DNA of 33,050 nucleotides. Origin: Myxococcales bacterium (GTDB taxonomy: Bacteria; Myxococcota_A; Polyangia; Polyangiales; SLQV01). Positions 17,102 through 24,674 of the stretch are shown one piece after another; within the stretch, counting starts at the first letter, position 1; every line of letters begins with the position of its first letter. The position numbers and the translations under genes were made by a program. The notes beneath the pieces were generated by a model, which did no database searches, was not told where the DNA came from, and saw only the letters and a list, made by a program, of their open reading frames with translations. The stretch is from positions 1 through 33,050 of the forward strand of contig SLQV01000212.1 of NCBI GenBank assembly GCA_007131285.1, written 5' to 3'.

Positions 17102-17109
17102 ATTCCTCC
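17102..17109 (-). promoter_or_regulatory. Strong ribosome binding site of the TRL lipoprotein gene
   Basis: On the minus strand the leader reads AGGAGGAATCTTT directly before the ATG. This is a full anti-16S match, which most genes in this window lack. Confidence 0.85.
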
Positions 17110-17365
17110 TCTGCGAGTACCGCAGCTTTCGCGGCAGAATGCTCAGAGGTGCCCAGGTTGTCAACATGTAAGTGCATGCGCTACTGCTCAGTACGGTCAC
17201 GACATTCGACCCAATTCGGTCAAGCGGTGATCCGCATATCTGGTCAGTGAAGCCGAGCTCTACCTGAAGCGTGTCGGCGCGCCTGCCCGCGCAAAAGATG
17301 CGGAGAAACCATAGATGCATTAACCTACGCTGCGCGTTCGGCGCGTGTCCGGGGGCGCCCTTCCT

Positions 17366-18649
17366 ATGTTTGAGTTCAGCGTTCCCACGAAGGTTTACCA
17401 AACGCCCACCCTCGGCGTTTGCGTCGCCGGTATTTTAGAGCAGGCCGGCGCGCGCCAGGTGGGCGTCATGCTGGATGAGCAGCTGCTCGCAGCCCCCCCG
17501 GCTCTGGAGCTCTTAGGCGCCCTCGAGAACAAGGTCAGGGTCGAACGCTACCCTCACCACGCGACCCTGCCTACCACGGCCTTGGTGGATGCCTATGCGC
17601 GCGCTTTGCGCAAACGTACGCCGGAGTTTCTGCTGGCCATCGGTGGCGGGACGACACTTGACCTTGCGAAGGCGGTGGCGGCCTTGACGCTGTCCGAGGG
17701 ATCGATTGAGGTCTATCAAGGAACGGGCCGCCGGCTGGGCGCATCGATTCCCACCATCATGGTGCCTACCACGGCGGGCACGGGCTGTGAGGTCAGTAGT
17801 ACGGCACTCCTTGTGCACGAGGCCACAAGTGCTTTTCAGGAAGTAAGTGCGCCGTCGATGGCCCCGCGCTTCGCGGTGCTTGCACCGACGCTACTCACTT
17901 CTTTGCCCCAGTCGCTTCGGGCGGCCGAGGGGCTGGTGGCCTTCGCGCATGCCGTCGAAGCCTGGTTATCTCCGAAAGGTAGCGCGTTGACAAGGGTGCT
18001 CGCGCTGGAGAGCATCAAAAGCCTCCGGCGGAGTCTGCCCGTCGTGGTGGAAGACCCCAGCGATCTCCGTGCGCAAGGTGAGGTGCAGCTCGCAGCAACG
18101 CTTGCGGGGATTGCGCTTGAGAACTCGACGCGAGGTCTGGTAGCCACAATAGGTCATAGTATAGCGCTTTTGGCGCCGATCTCATTTGCACAGGTGGTAG
18201 CCAGGGCATTGCCGGCGCTACTCCGAGAGCTCTGTTGTAGTGCTGAATCACCATCGTCCGGCACGGCGCTAGAGGGGCCGCGGGCCGTTCACGCAGATCG
18301 GGGCCTGCTTGGTGAGGCTGTCGCGGGTGCAGGCTGGTCAGGGGTGGGGGGCACCTGTGCGAGCGCGGCGCTACAAGGTCTTGGCGTTGCGTTGCTGGGC
18401 ACGCCGCCGCAAGGCGAATCGTACGCGTGTCGGCAGAGTGCGACTCGTTTGGCCAATGCCCTGCTCGAGCCCTTCATTTCCGCTGGGCTGTGGCGCTGTC
18501 TCGGTGAGCCCGTCGACGTGTTTGGCGCGGGTCGCACGCTTCGAGACGCGGTAGCTCAGCGCTGGAAGCAGTCGCCTGCGCTTCAGATCGCCGGTCTCAC
18601 GTCTGCGTCCGTAGAGCGCATCCTTGACGGGGTCGGCGCAGGCCTCTGA
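17366..18649 (+). CDS. Iron-alcohol-dehydrogenase-like protein with degenerate metal site
   Basis: Encodes 427 aa from ATG 17366 (GTG 17345 is an alternative). The N-terminal dinucleotide-binding domain is intact: GGGTTLDLAK (93-102) and PTTAGTGCEVSSTA (134-147), the hallmarks of group III iron-dependent dehydrogenases. The metal site is not intact. Aligning to the family, the Asp ligand is V191 and the His of the second ligand is kept at H195. The His of the next ligand (first His of the usual HAMAH) is A260, with the adjacent His kept at H264, and the last His ligand (PHG) is I272. Three of four ligands are therefore lost, so ordinary Fe/Zn-dependent alcohol oxidation is unlikely. It lies 51 bp before the RegB-like kinase on the same strand and could be a nucleotide-binding pseudoenzyme. 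Confidence 0.85.
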   Translation: MFEFSVPTKVYQTPTLGVCVAGILEQAGARQVGVMLDEQLLAAPPALELLGALENKVRVERYPHHATLPTTALVDAYARALRKRTPEFLLAIGGGTTLDLAKAVAALTLSEGSIEVYQGTGRRLGASIPTIMVPTTAGTGCEVSSTALLVHEATSAFQEVSAPSMAPRFAVLAPTLLTSLPQSLRAAEGLVAFAHAVEAWLSPKGSALTRVLALESIKSLRRSLPVVVEDPSDLRAQGEVQLAATLAGIALENSTRGLVATIGHSIALLAPISFAQVVARALPALLRELCCSAESPSSGTALEGPRAVHADRGLLGEAVAGAGWSGVGGTCASAALQGLGVALLGTPPQGESYACRQSATRLANALLEPFISAGLWRCLGEPVDVFGAGRTLRDAVAQRWKQSPALQIAGLTSASVERILDGVGAGL

Positions 18650-18700
18650 GGGCACGCAGCGACACACGTTCTCGACAATCGCGGCGGACGGGGTTGAACC

Positions 18701-20053
18701 ATGAACACTCGACGTATCCGAACTCGGGCTATCTCGCCAACGCATGGCCTCGGGGTGTTGGTGCGTCTTCGTTATCTAGCGGTCCTAGCGCAGGCAACGA
18801 CGCTTGGGATCGTTGGCCTAGGCCTGCGGGCGGCGTTGCCGTTCCTGCCTTTGGCCCTTCTGGTAGGTTTTACGCTGGCCACCAATGTGGCCGTGCACGC
18901 TTTTATCCGCGTGAGGCGTTCCCGCCCCGAGCCGGTCGGCGGGCACTTAGTCAACGCGCATTCCTCGGCAGTGGTCGGCGTTTTGGTCGCGTTAGATGTC
19001 GTCATTCTTACTGGCCTTCTGGCGTGCAGCGGAGGTCCGGCCAATCCGTTCACGGTGCTCTATTTAATACATGTCGTTTTGGCGGCGATGATCGCAAGCG
19101 CCGCTTGGATGTGGTTGGTCGTTGTTTTATCGAGTGCGGGCTATGGCCTGCTTTTTTTCTTCGCCTGGCCCCTGCCCGCGGAGCTTGGGGGGGAGGGGCA
19201 TCACGGCGTGTCCCGCCACGACCTCGACGCTCACGACCACCATGCTGAAATGGTCACATCGGGCTACTCAGCGCATTTACAGGGTATGTGGTTGGCCTAC
19301 ACGCTTGCAGCGATATCCATCGGGGCATCGGTTTCCTGGCTGGCTCAGGCTCTTCGCTTGCATCGTGAGGAGCGCGGACGCACCGAGCGCCTCCTGGGCC
19401 TAGCAACGCTTGCGGCGGGCGCTGCCCATGAGATCGGTAATCCCTTGGCGACGATTCGATTGGCGGCGTCTGAGCTTGATGCGCGGCTGCGCCGCGACGG
19501 GGCGGCACCGGAACTTATCGAAGACCTCGATCTTATCCAGAAGGAGACCGGGCGTGCCGCCGCGGTACTGCGTCGCATGGCGATCGGTGCGGGCGAACTG
19601 AGGGGCGAGGCGCCAACGCCGATGACTGTTGTTGCGCTCTGTCAGCGTCTTGAGAGCGAGTTCGGCCGCGATCGCGTTTGCTTCGAAGGTTCCGGGCTAG
19701 CAGAAACGGTGCACTGGCCGGCAGAGGCCGTGGTTCAGGCACTCAGTCAGATCGTGCGCAATGGACTCGAGGCAGCACCGCATGAAGCCGTCCGCGTGAC
19801 CGTTGCGTCCCACGGAGCAACGCTACTGTGGTCGGTTACCGACACAGGTCCAGGACTCGGTCCCGACGCGCTTGCGCGCTTGGGGGAGCCTTTTTTCACC
19901 ACCAAGACAGGAGAGGGGCGGGGCCTTGGCGTTTTCATCGCACGCACGCTCATCGAGCACTTGGGCGGACGTCTCGTGTATCGCCGACCCCCAGGCGGTG
20001 GCACACAGGCCTTGGCAGAGCTGCCGGTGCGCCTTGCCGTGGGCGGGGGTTAG
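18701..20053 (+). CDS. regB: RegB/PrrB-type sensor histidine kinase
   Basis: Encodes 450 aa. About six membrane helices occupy residues 25-216. The second half of the sensor carries GGPANPF (111-117), the GGxxNPF ubiquinone-binding signature of RegB/PrrB/ActS kinases. A His-rich loop (about 166-192, including GHHGVSRHDLDAHDHH) joins helices five and six. The phosphoacceptor is H243 in AAGAAHEIGNPLAT, and the ATPase domain has an N-box (RNGLEA) and DTGPGLG and GEGRGLGVFIA motifs. In RegB proteins a redox Cys lies in a RCxxIL-type helix after the H-box; here the matching segment is GRAAAVL, with Ala at 286. Redox control would therefore act through quinone only. It is followed by its cognate regulator. 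Confidence 0.88.
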   Translation: MNTRRIRTRAISPTHGLGVLVRLRYLAVLAQATTLGIVGLGLRAALPFLPLALLVGFTLATNVAVHAFIRVRRSRPEPVGGHLVNAHSSAVVGVLVALDVVILTGLLACSGGPANPFTVLYLIHVVLAAMIASAAWMWLVVVLSSAGYGLLFFFAWPLPAELGGEGHHGVSRHDLDAHDHHAEMVTSGYSAHLQGMWLAYTLAAISIGASVSWLAQALRLHREERGRTERLLGLATLAAGAAHEIGNPLATIRLAASELDARLRRDGAAPELIEDLDLIQKETGRAAAVLRRMAIGAGELRGEAPTPMTVVALCQRLESEFGRDRVCFEGSGLAETVHWPAEAVVQALSQIVRNGLEAAPHEAVRVTVASHGATLLWSVTDTGPGLGPDALARLGEPFFTTKTGEGRGLGVFIARTLIEHLGGRLVYRRPPGGGTQALAELPVRLAVGGG

Positions 20054-20169
20054 AGGTGTGTGGCGTGCTCTTGCCTGCCCCGCCCCTCCCGCTTGCGAGG
20101 GGGCATCGTTTCTTTGGGAGGGTCTTTGGGCTGAATGCGCACGCAAAAGGAGCTACACCGATAAGGACC

Positions 20170-20742
20170 ATGGAGCGTTTCGGCGACGGAGCAAAGGCAA
20201 CATTTCTCGTCATTGATGATGATGAAGCGCTGCGTACGCGGCTCGTTCAAGCGCTGCGCGAGCGGGACTTTAGCGTGGCCGAGGCGTCGAGTTGCGCGTC
20301 TGGTTTAGCTCTGGCGCGCGCGTTGCGACCGCAGCGCGCGCTTGTGGATTTGCGCATGCCTGGAGAGTGGGGGCTTCGCCTTGTCGCGGACCTCAAGGCT
20401 GCGCTTCCTGATCTGAAAATCGTGGTATTTACGGCGTACGGCAGCATTGCAACGGCGATTGATGCCTTGCGTCTCGGTGCGGTCAACTACCTGCAAAAGC
20501 CGGCGAGTATCGCAGAGATTTTGCACGCCTTCGAGCCCTGCCTCGAAGGCGGCGAGGCGGCCGCCGAACCCCACGGGCCGGAGAGACTCGAAGACGTGCC
20601 CAGTTTGGCGCGTGCGGAGTGGGAGCATATCAATCGCGTGCTCACCGAATGCGGTGGCAACATCCGGCGTGCTGCCAAGCTCCTAGGGCTCCATCGGCGC
20701 ACGCTACAGCGTAAGCTTATGAAATGGCCGGTGTTGCGCTGA
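20170..20742 (+). CDS. regA: RegA/PrrA-type response regulator
   Basis: Encodes 190 aa from ATG 20170, preceded by AAGGA at good spacing. The receiver domain has the acidic triad (D16-D18), phosphoacceptor D60 in LVDLRMPG, T88 and K110. A linker leads to a Fis-type helix-turn-helix (about 148-184) with GLHRRTLQRKL (173-183), which is highly characteristic of RegA/PrrA/ActR. In other bacteria these proteins control respiratory, carbon-fixation or redox-balance genes when phosphorylated by RegB. It starts 116 bp after the kinase gene, likely in the same transcript. Its targets are unknown here. Confidence 0.93.
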   Translation: MERFGDGAKATFLVIDDDEALRTRLVQALRERDFSVAEASSCASGLALARALRPQRALVDLRMPGEWGLRLVADLKAALPDLKIVVFTAYGSIATAIDALRLGAVNYLQKPASIAEILHAFEPCLEGGEAAAEPHGPERLEDVPSLARAEWEHINRVLTECGGNIRRAAKLLGLHRRTLQRKLMKWPVLR

Positions 20743-20919
20743 AAGCTGCAGCGCCTTCCGGCAGCAAGCCTAAGGCACGGGTGTGCAACAGGCATCGGTT
20801 TTGTGGTCAGCGTTGCGGTCCGTCAAAGGACACGGAGAGAAGACCCGCACTTGCTTGGAGCCTCGGACATTGGCTCTGATGTGCCATCGAGGCACGCCAC
20901 GACCCGGACCGATCCGTTG

Positions 20920-22557
20920 CTAACTATCGGCCGAAAGGCCGAAGCGGCGGGCGATGCGGCTACCGACGCGCATGCCGTCGAGGGCGGCGCTTACGATACC
21001 GCCCGCGTACCCTGCGCCTTCCCCGGCCGGGTAGAGACCGCCGAGCGTAGGTGCCTCGAGAGACGCTGCATCGCGAACAATGCGCACGGGGCTGCTCGTC
21101 CGCGTCTCGACGCCGACAAGTACGCCCTCTTCCGAAAGAAAACCGCGTAGTTGTCGGCCAAAGCGACCGAGTGCCTGACGCAGTGCCTCCGCAAGCGGCA
21201 GTCCGGAAGCATCCAGCACCTCTGCCACATCGCACGCTGTCAGCCCCGGAATGTAACTCGAGGGGGGTAGCGTGGAAGACGAGCGTTTGGCTAAAAAGTC
21301 GCTGACGCGGGTGGCGGGGGCGCGAAGCAACCCTCCACCCGCCGCGAATGCTGCATGTTCGAGACGCTTTTGTGCTTCGACCCCCGCCAGAGGACCTTCG
21401 CGTAAGCCCAGTGCCTGAATGGCGCTTACGGATACCGCTGCCACAAGTCCGGAGTTGGCAAAAGGGGAGTTGCGCTTCGAGAGGCTCATGCCGTTCACGA
21501 CGAGAGCGTCGTGTTCGGTCGCAGCCGGGACTATCCAACCCCCGGGGCACATGCAGAACGAGAATACACTGGTGTTACCGACATCCGCCGTGAGCCGGTA
21601 GGCGGCGCTGCCAAGATTCGGGTGTCCTGCATCCTTGCCGTATTGAATGCGGTCGATGAGCACTTGGGGGTGCTCGATGCGTACACCCATTGCGAAATCC
21701 TTAGCTTCAAGTGCGAGATCAGCCTCGATCGCGGTCTCAAAGATATCGCGCGCTGAGTGCCCCGTAGCCAGAACAACGGCATCCGCTTCCAGCATGGTAC
21801 CATCCGCAAGCGTTACGCCGCGGATGCAGCGTCCGCGGTGCGCACCACTGGCGGCGGTCTCGCTGGCGAAGCCGACCACGCGCGCTCCGAACCGGAATAC
21901 GACGCCAACACTCTCAAGTCGCTCGCGCAGCGCGGTCACTATCTTGGGGAGTTTGTTGCTGCCGATATGGGGTCTGGCATCGATAAGGATAGCTTCCGGA
22001 GCCCCGTGCATTGCTAGGATGTCAAGCACATCACGCACCGGGCCACGCTTGGTGGCACGGGTGTAAAGCTTGCCGTCGCTGTAGGTTCCTGCGCCGCCCT
22101 CGCCGAAGCAGTAGTTGCTGTCTGCGTCGACACGCCCGTCTTGGTTTAGGCCCTTGAGATCCCGGCGACGCGGTTGAACCTGCTTGCCACGGTCAAGAAC
22201 CGTGCTGCGAATGCCTTGACACGCAAGCGTATAGGCGCAGAAAAGTCCGGCCGGGCCGCAGCCAATAATCACGATGTGAGGCCGGTCCCGAACCGCTTTC
22301 GGAACTAAACGTGCATTGCTTTCCGTGACGGCGGCAAGGTCGGTCTTCGATGCAGCGGATGCCCCCGGTGGCGTGCCGAGCGCCAGCAGTAGGTCGATGC
22401 GAACTCGGCCGCCTCGAGCGTCGATACCGCGGCGCACGACGCGATGCACTGGCACGGCATCGCGCGGCACGCGCAGCGCGTGGGCCAGCGCTTTGGCGAT
22501 GCGCTCCGGGTCAAAACCTTCGTCGACGCTCAGCTTGAGCGCGAGGGTCGAGGGCAT
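20920..22557 (-). CDS. COG2509 FAD-dependent dehydrogenase-like protein
   Basis: Encodes 545 aa. A ferredoxin-like N-terminal region (about 1-88) precedes the FAD domain with GCGPAGLF (99-106). The family signature FGEGGAGTYSDGKLYTR (151-167) is complete, and CPGGWIVPAATE and NGMSLSKRNSPFANSGL follow. This is the uncharacterised COG2509 group; the substrate is not known. The ATG at 22555-22557 has AAGG 5 nt upstream and was chosen over the GTG at 22570-22572, which directly follows the TGA of the upstream gene. Either way the two genes are essentially contiguous and form an operon with the pterin enzyme. It converges on regA. Confidence 0.93.
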   Translation of the reverse strand: MPSTLALKLSVDEGFDPERIAKALAHALRVPRDAVPVHRVVRRGIDARGGRVRIDLLLALGTPPGASAASKTDLAAVTESNARLVPKAVRDRPHIVIIGCGPAGLFCAYTLACQGIRSTVLDRGKQVQPRRRDLKGLNQDGRVDADSNYCFGEGGAGTYSDGKLYTRATKRGPVRDVLDILAMHGAPEAILIDARPHIGSNKLPKIVTALRERLESVGVVFRFGARVVGFASETAASGAHRGRCIRGVTLADGTMLEADAVVLATGHSARDIFETAIEADLALEAKDFAMGVRIEHPQVLIDRIQYGKDAGHPNLGSAAYRLTADVGNTSVFSFCMCPGGWIVPAATEHDALVVNGMSLSKRNSPFANSGLVAAVSVSAIQALGLREGPLAGVEAQKRLEHAAFAAGGGLLRAPATRVSDFLAKRSSSTLPPSSYIPGLTACDVAEVLDASGLPLAEALRQALGRFGRQLRGFLSEEGVLVGVETRTSSPVRIVRDAASLEAPTLGGLYPAGEGAGYAGGIVSAALDGMRVGSRIARRFGLSADS

Positions 22558-22572
22558 GCGACCTTGCGTCAC

Positions 22573-23130
22573 TCAGCGCTGTCCTAAAGTGCCGCGGGGG
22601 CGTTTCTGGGTAGGCACGCTGGCGATTGCGCTGAGTTCATCGGCGCTCATCGTGGTGCAACCTCCCTGTCCCGTCGACTCTTCAAGCTCAACAGACATGG
22701 AGGCAATGAGCGCACGGTTAAGGTCTCGTCGCCCCAGTTCCCGCCATAGGTCAATGGCAAAACTCACGGTCAGGTGCTCAATCACCGCATTTTCGATTTC
22801 AAGAACTTTGACGTCCTTCGTAGGTAGAACGTATCGATCCGAGCAAAGGGTGAAGTCCACGGATGCATCATCCCAAGAAGAGATGCTGAGGTGGGGGCAG
22901 TGGAGGGGCAAGAGAAAGTGCTCATTCCATGCATCGCATACGGTTTGCGTCGCATTTCGCAGGTCGCGGAGGTTTAATAAGCTTCCGAAATCGAAGCGAT
23001 TAAGGCTGACGGTGAGTCCAGCGCGGTAGGAATGGCCATGGAGTCGCTCCTTCGTGCCGTCGGGACTGACCGTCATATGGGCCACGTCGAACTTTAGGGA
23101 GTCTTTTCGCACATGTAGCTGTCGTAGCAT
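22573..23130 (-). CDS. 6-pyruvoyl-tetrahydropterin synthase family protein, PTPS-III-like
   Basis: Encodes 185 aa. Zinc ligands are H18 (KFDVAH), H31 and H33 (LHGHSY). The motif before HGH is ERLHGH, that is, ExxHGH with E28. This replaces the CxxxHGH of classical PTPS/QueD. The ExxHGH form defines PTPS-III, shown in several bacteria to make 6-hydroxymethyl-dihydropterin for folate synthesis in place of FolB. A second catalytic His (NEH, about 105-107) and the substrate-anchoring Glu (VELEESTGQGG) are present. The protein is longer than QueD (about 120 aa), with an extra segment around 60-150. No queC, queE or queF is nearby, which also argues against queuosine synthesis. First gene of an operon with the COG2509 protein. 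Confidence 0.88.
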   Translation of the reverse strand: MLRQLHVRKDSLKFDVAHMTVSPDGTKERLHGHSYRAGLTVSLNRFDFGSLLNLRDLRNATQTVCDAWNEHFLLPLHCPHLSISSWDDASVDFTLCSDRYVLPTKDVKVLEIENAVIEHLTVSFAIDLWRELGRRDLNRALIASMSVELEESTGQGGCTTMSADELSAIASVPTQKRPRGTLGQR

Positions 23131-23608
23131 CGCTCAAAGTTCCCCTGTTGTCGCATGGGTTTTCTTCCTAGGGAAGACGCCATACTTGTTTGCGTGACTT
23201 AGCTTGAGGTCATCAGTCGGCCGTGTACTCATTCGAATATCTCGCGCGTTTCCTAAGTGCCGTCGCGCATGCACGGATGCGAGAGTTCTCGCCTCAGGCC
23301 GCTCAGTCTGCGCGATGCCCCTCGACCAAGTCCACGGTTCACCGCGGTCACCGTAGACAGCAAACCCCACTAGGCCGCTGCTTGCACCCCAGCGGGTCTT
23401 GGCGCGTCTCATTGGCTAAAGGTTGCTGCGGCCACCTCTGGTCGAACCGTAGTGCAGGCAACTCGCCGGCGCACCCCTTCTTCCGGAGATTTAGGCGTGT
23501 ATTTAGGGGGGTAAGTCAAAAAGTTCCGCTGTACAGGGGAAAACCACCTCGGCGCAGTCGGGGGGCAGCTGTAACCCCTGGATTCGCTCTTGCTCCTTAG
23601 TCCTAGGC
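23131..23608. other. Divergent intergenic region, 478 bp
   Basis: Lies between the pterin-enzyme gene and the cytochrome lipoprotein gene. Open frames on both strands here lack a ribosome site or recognisable domain. The downstream part has short G- and C-runs. I see no convincing riboswitch or promoter. Confidence 0.45.
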
Positions 23609-24520
23609 ATGTGGAACGATGTTACAAATCAGCTGGCCGGCGCGGGACCGCACTCCCCATGCTCTACGTTGTGGCTGGGTTTGTTAGGTGCCGGTTTGAG
23701 CTTGAGCGCCTGTGTGGCCGGATCGGTTAACACGCCCTTTCCCGGACGGGAGAGCGGATACGCCGCCGCCGACACCTCAAAGGATGTTTCACTCGAGGAA
23801 ATTACGGCGAGTGTTCAACGCGAAGGCTCAGCGGGCTCAGTCTCGAGTGAGCACTACTTGAGGCTATTCGAGGCCGCGGCTGACGTGCTGATAGCTCAGT
23901 GTGCCGCTTGCCATCGTGACGGGAACTTCGACCTGCGTTCGCGTGATGCTATCCGTGAAGGCGTCTTTCTCTACCCGGGTTTAGTCAAGCGAGGCGAGCC
24001 CGAGTTGAGCCGCCTCTTGACGAAAGGCGCGCATGCAGGCCCCGCCTTGCTGGGGGCCGAAGCTGAGACCGTCGCAGCCTGGATCATAGCCAGTGCATCG
24101 CAAAACAAAGCTGAGGTGGCGGACGACCCCTTGCCCGTGTCTCAGTCGATGGCGCCGGTGGCGCTCGAGGAGGGTGACATGGCTATTGCACTCGGCGAGC
24201 TAGGTCTAGCGGAGGGATTTCTGAGGTTGAAGGCGACGCTAGTTGACGGCGACCTCACCCTAAGCCACGCCGAGATTGGCCCTGGGCCGAACCTAGACGC
24301 GCGCTTCGATGCGTTGCACGTGAGCTTGCGCAGTGGCGAGTCCGACAGCATTCACTACGCCTTTAGGCAGCGCCGCGTCTACGCGCCCGCGCGCACGCGT
24401 ACCCGCGTTCCTGGTGTGCACATGATCCGGCTCAACGATACGCCAGAAGAGAGCCCGGAGACGGATTCCTTTGAGCTCGCCCTCCACTTTGACAATCTGG
24501 TACTGTCCACGGCAAGCTAG
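23609..24520 (+). CDS. Lipoprotein with one c-type haem motif
   Basis: Encodes 303 aa. The signal peptide ends in the lipobox LSAC, lipidated C35. A single CAACH (98-102) lies in the sequence IAQCAACHRDGNFDLR, typical of small cytochrome c domains in myxobacterial and planctomycete lipoproteins, with the domain ending around residue 160 (ETVAAWI). No distal Met is evident in the usual position after the CxxCH, so the sixth ligand is uncertain and the haem could be high-spin or the fold non-canonical. Residues 175-300 form a beta-rich domain of unknown role. It may carry electrons at the outer surface, but no redox partner is adjacent. The start has no strong ribosome site. Confidence 0.8.
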   Translation: MWNDVTNQLAGAGPHSPCSTLWLGLLGAGLSLSACVAGSVNTPFPGRESGYAAADTSKDVSLEEITASVQREGSAGSVSSEHYLRLFEAAADVLIAQCAACHRDGNFDLRSRDAIREGVFLYPGLVKRGEPELSRLLTKGAHAGPALLGAEAETVAAWIIASASQNKAEVADDPLPVSQSMAPVALEEGDMAIALGELGLAEGFLRLKATLVDGDLTLSHAEIGPGPNLDARFDALHVSLRSGESDSIHYAFRQRRVYAPARTRTRVPGVHMIRLNDTPEESPETDSFELALHFDNLVLSTAS

Positions 24521-24656
24521 CGCGCAGCACGCGCGGCACCGCGAGTCCAGGCCGCGTCTGCAGCCGCGGGTTACATGCGTCGGCTGCGTGCAAGATCTCA
24601 AAATGAGCTGGCGTTCCCCGGCATGCCCGCGTCACCGGTGCCTGCGCCTGCGCCTG

Positions 24657-24674
24657 GAGCGCGTGTTTGCGCTC
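24657..24674 (-). terminator. Short hairpin at the end of the 670-aa gene
   Basis: GAGCGC (24657-24662) and GCGCTC (24669-24674) form a perfect 6-bp stem with a 6-nt loop, touching the stop codon of the minus-strand gene. No T-run; weak candidate. Confidence 0.3.

Noticed and set aside
23223-23600. 125-codon plus-strand frame upstream of the cytochrome lipoprotein gene
   Set aside because: Basic and Ser/Arg-rich, no start context, occupies a divergent promoter region.
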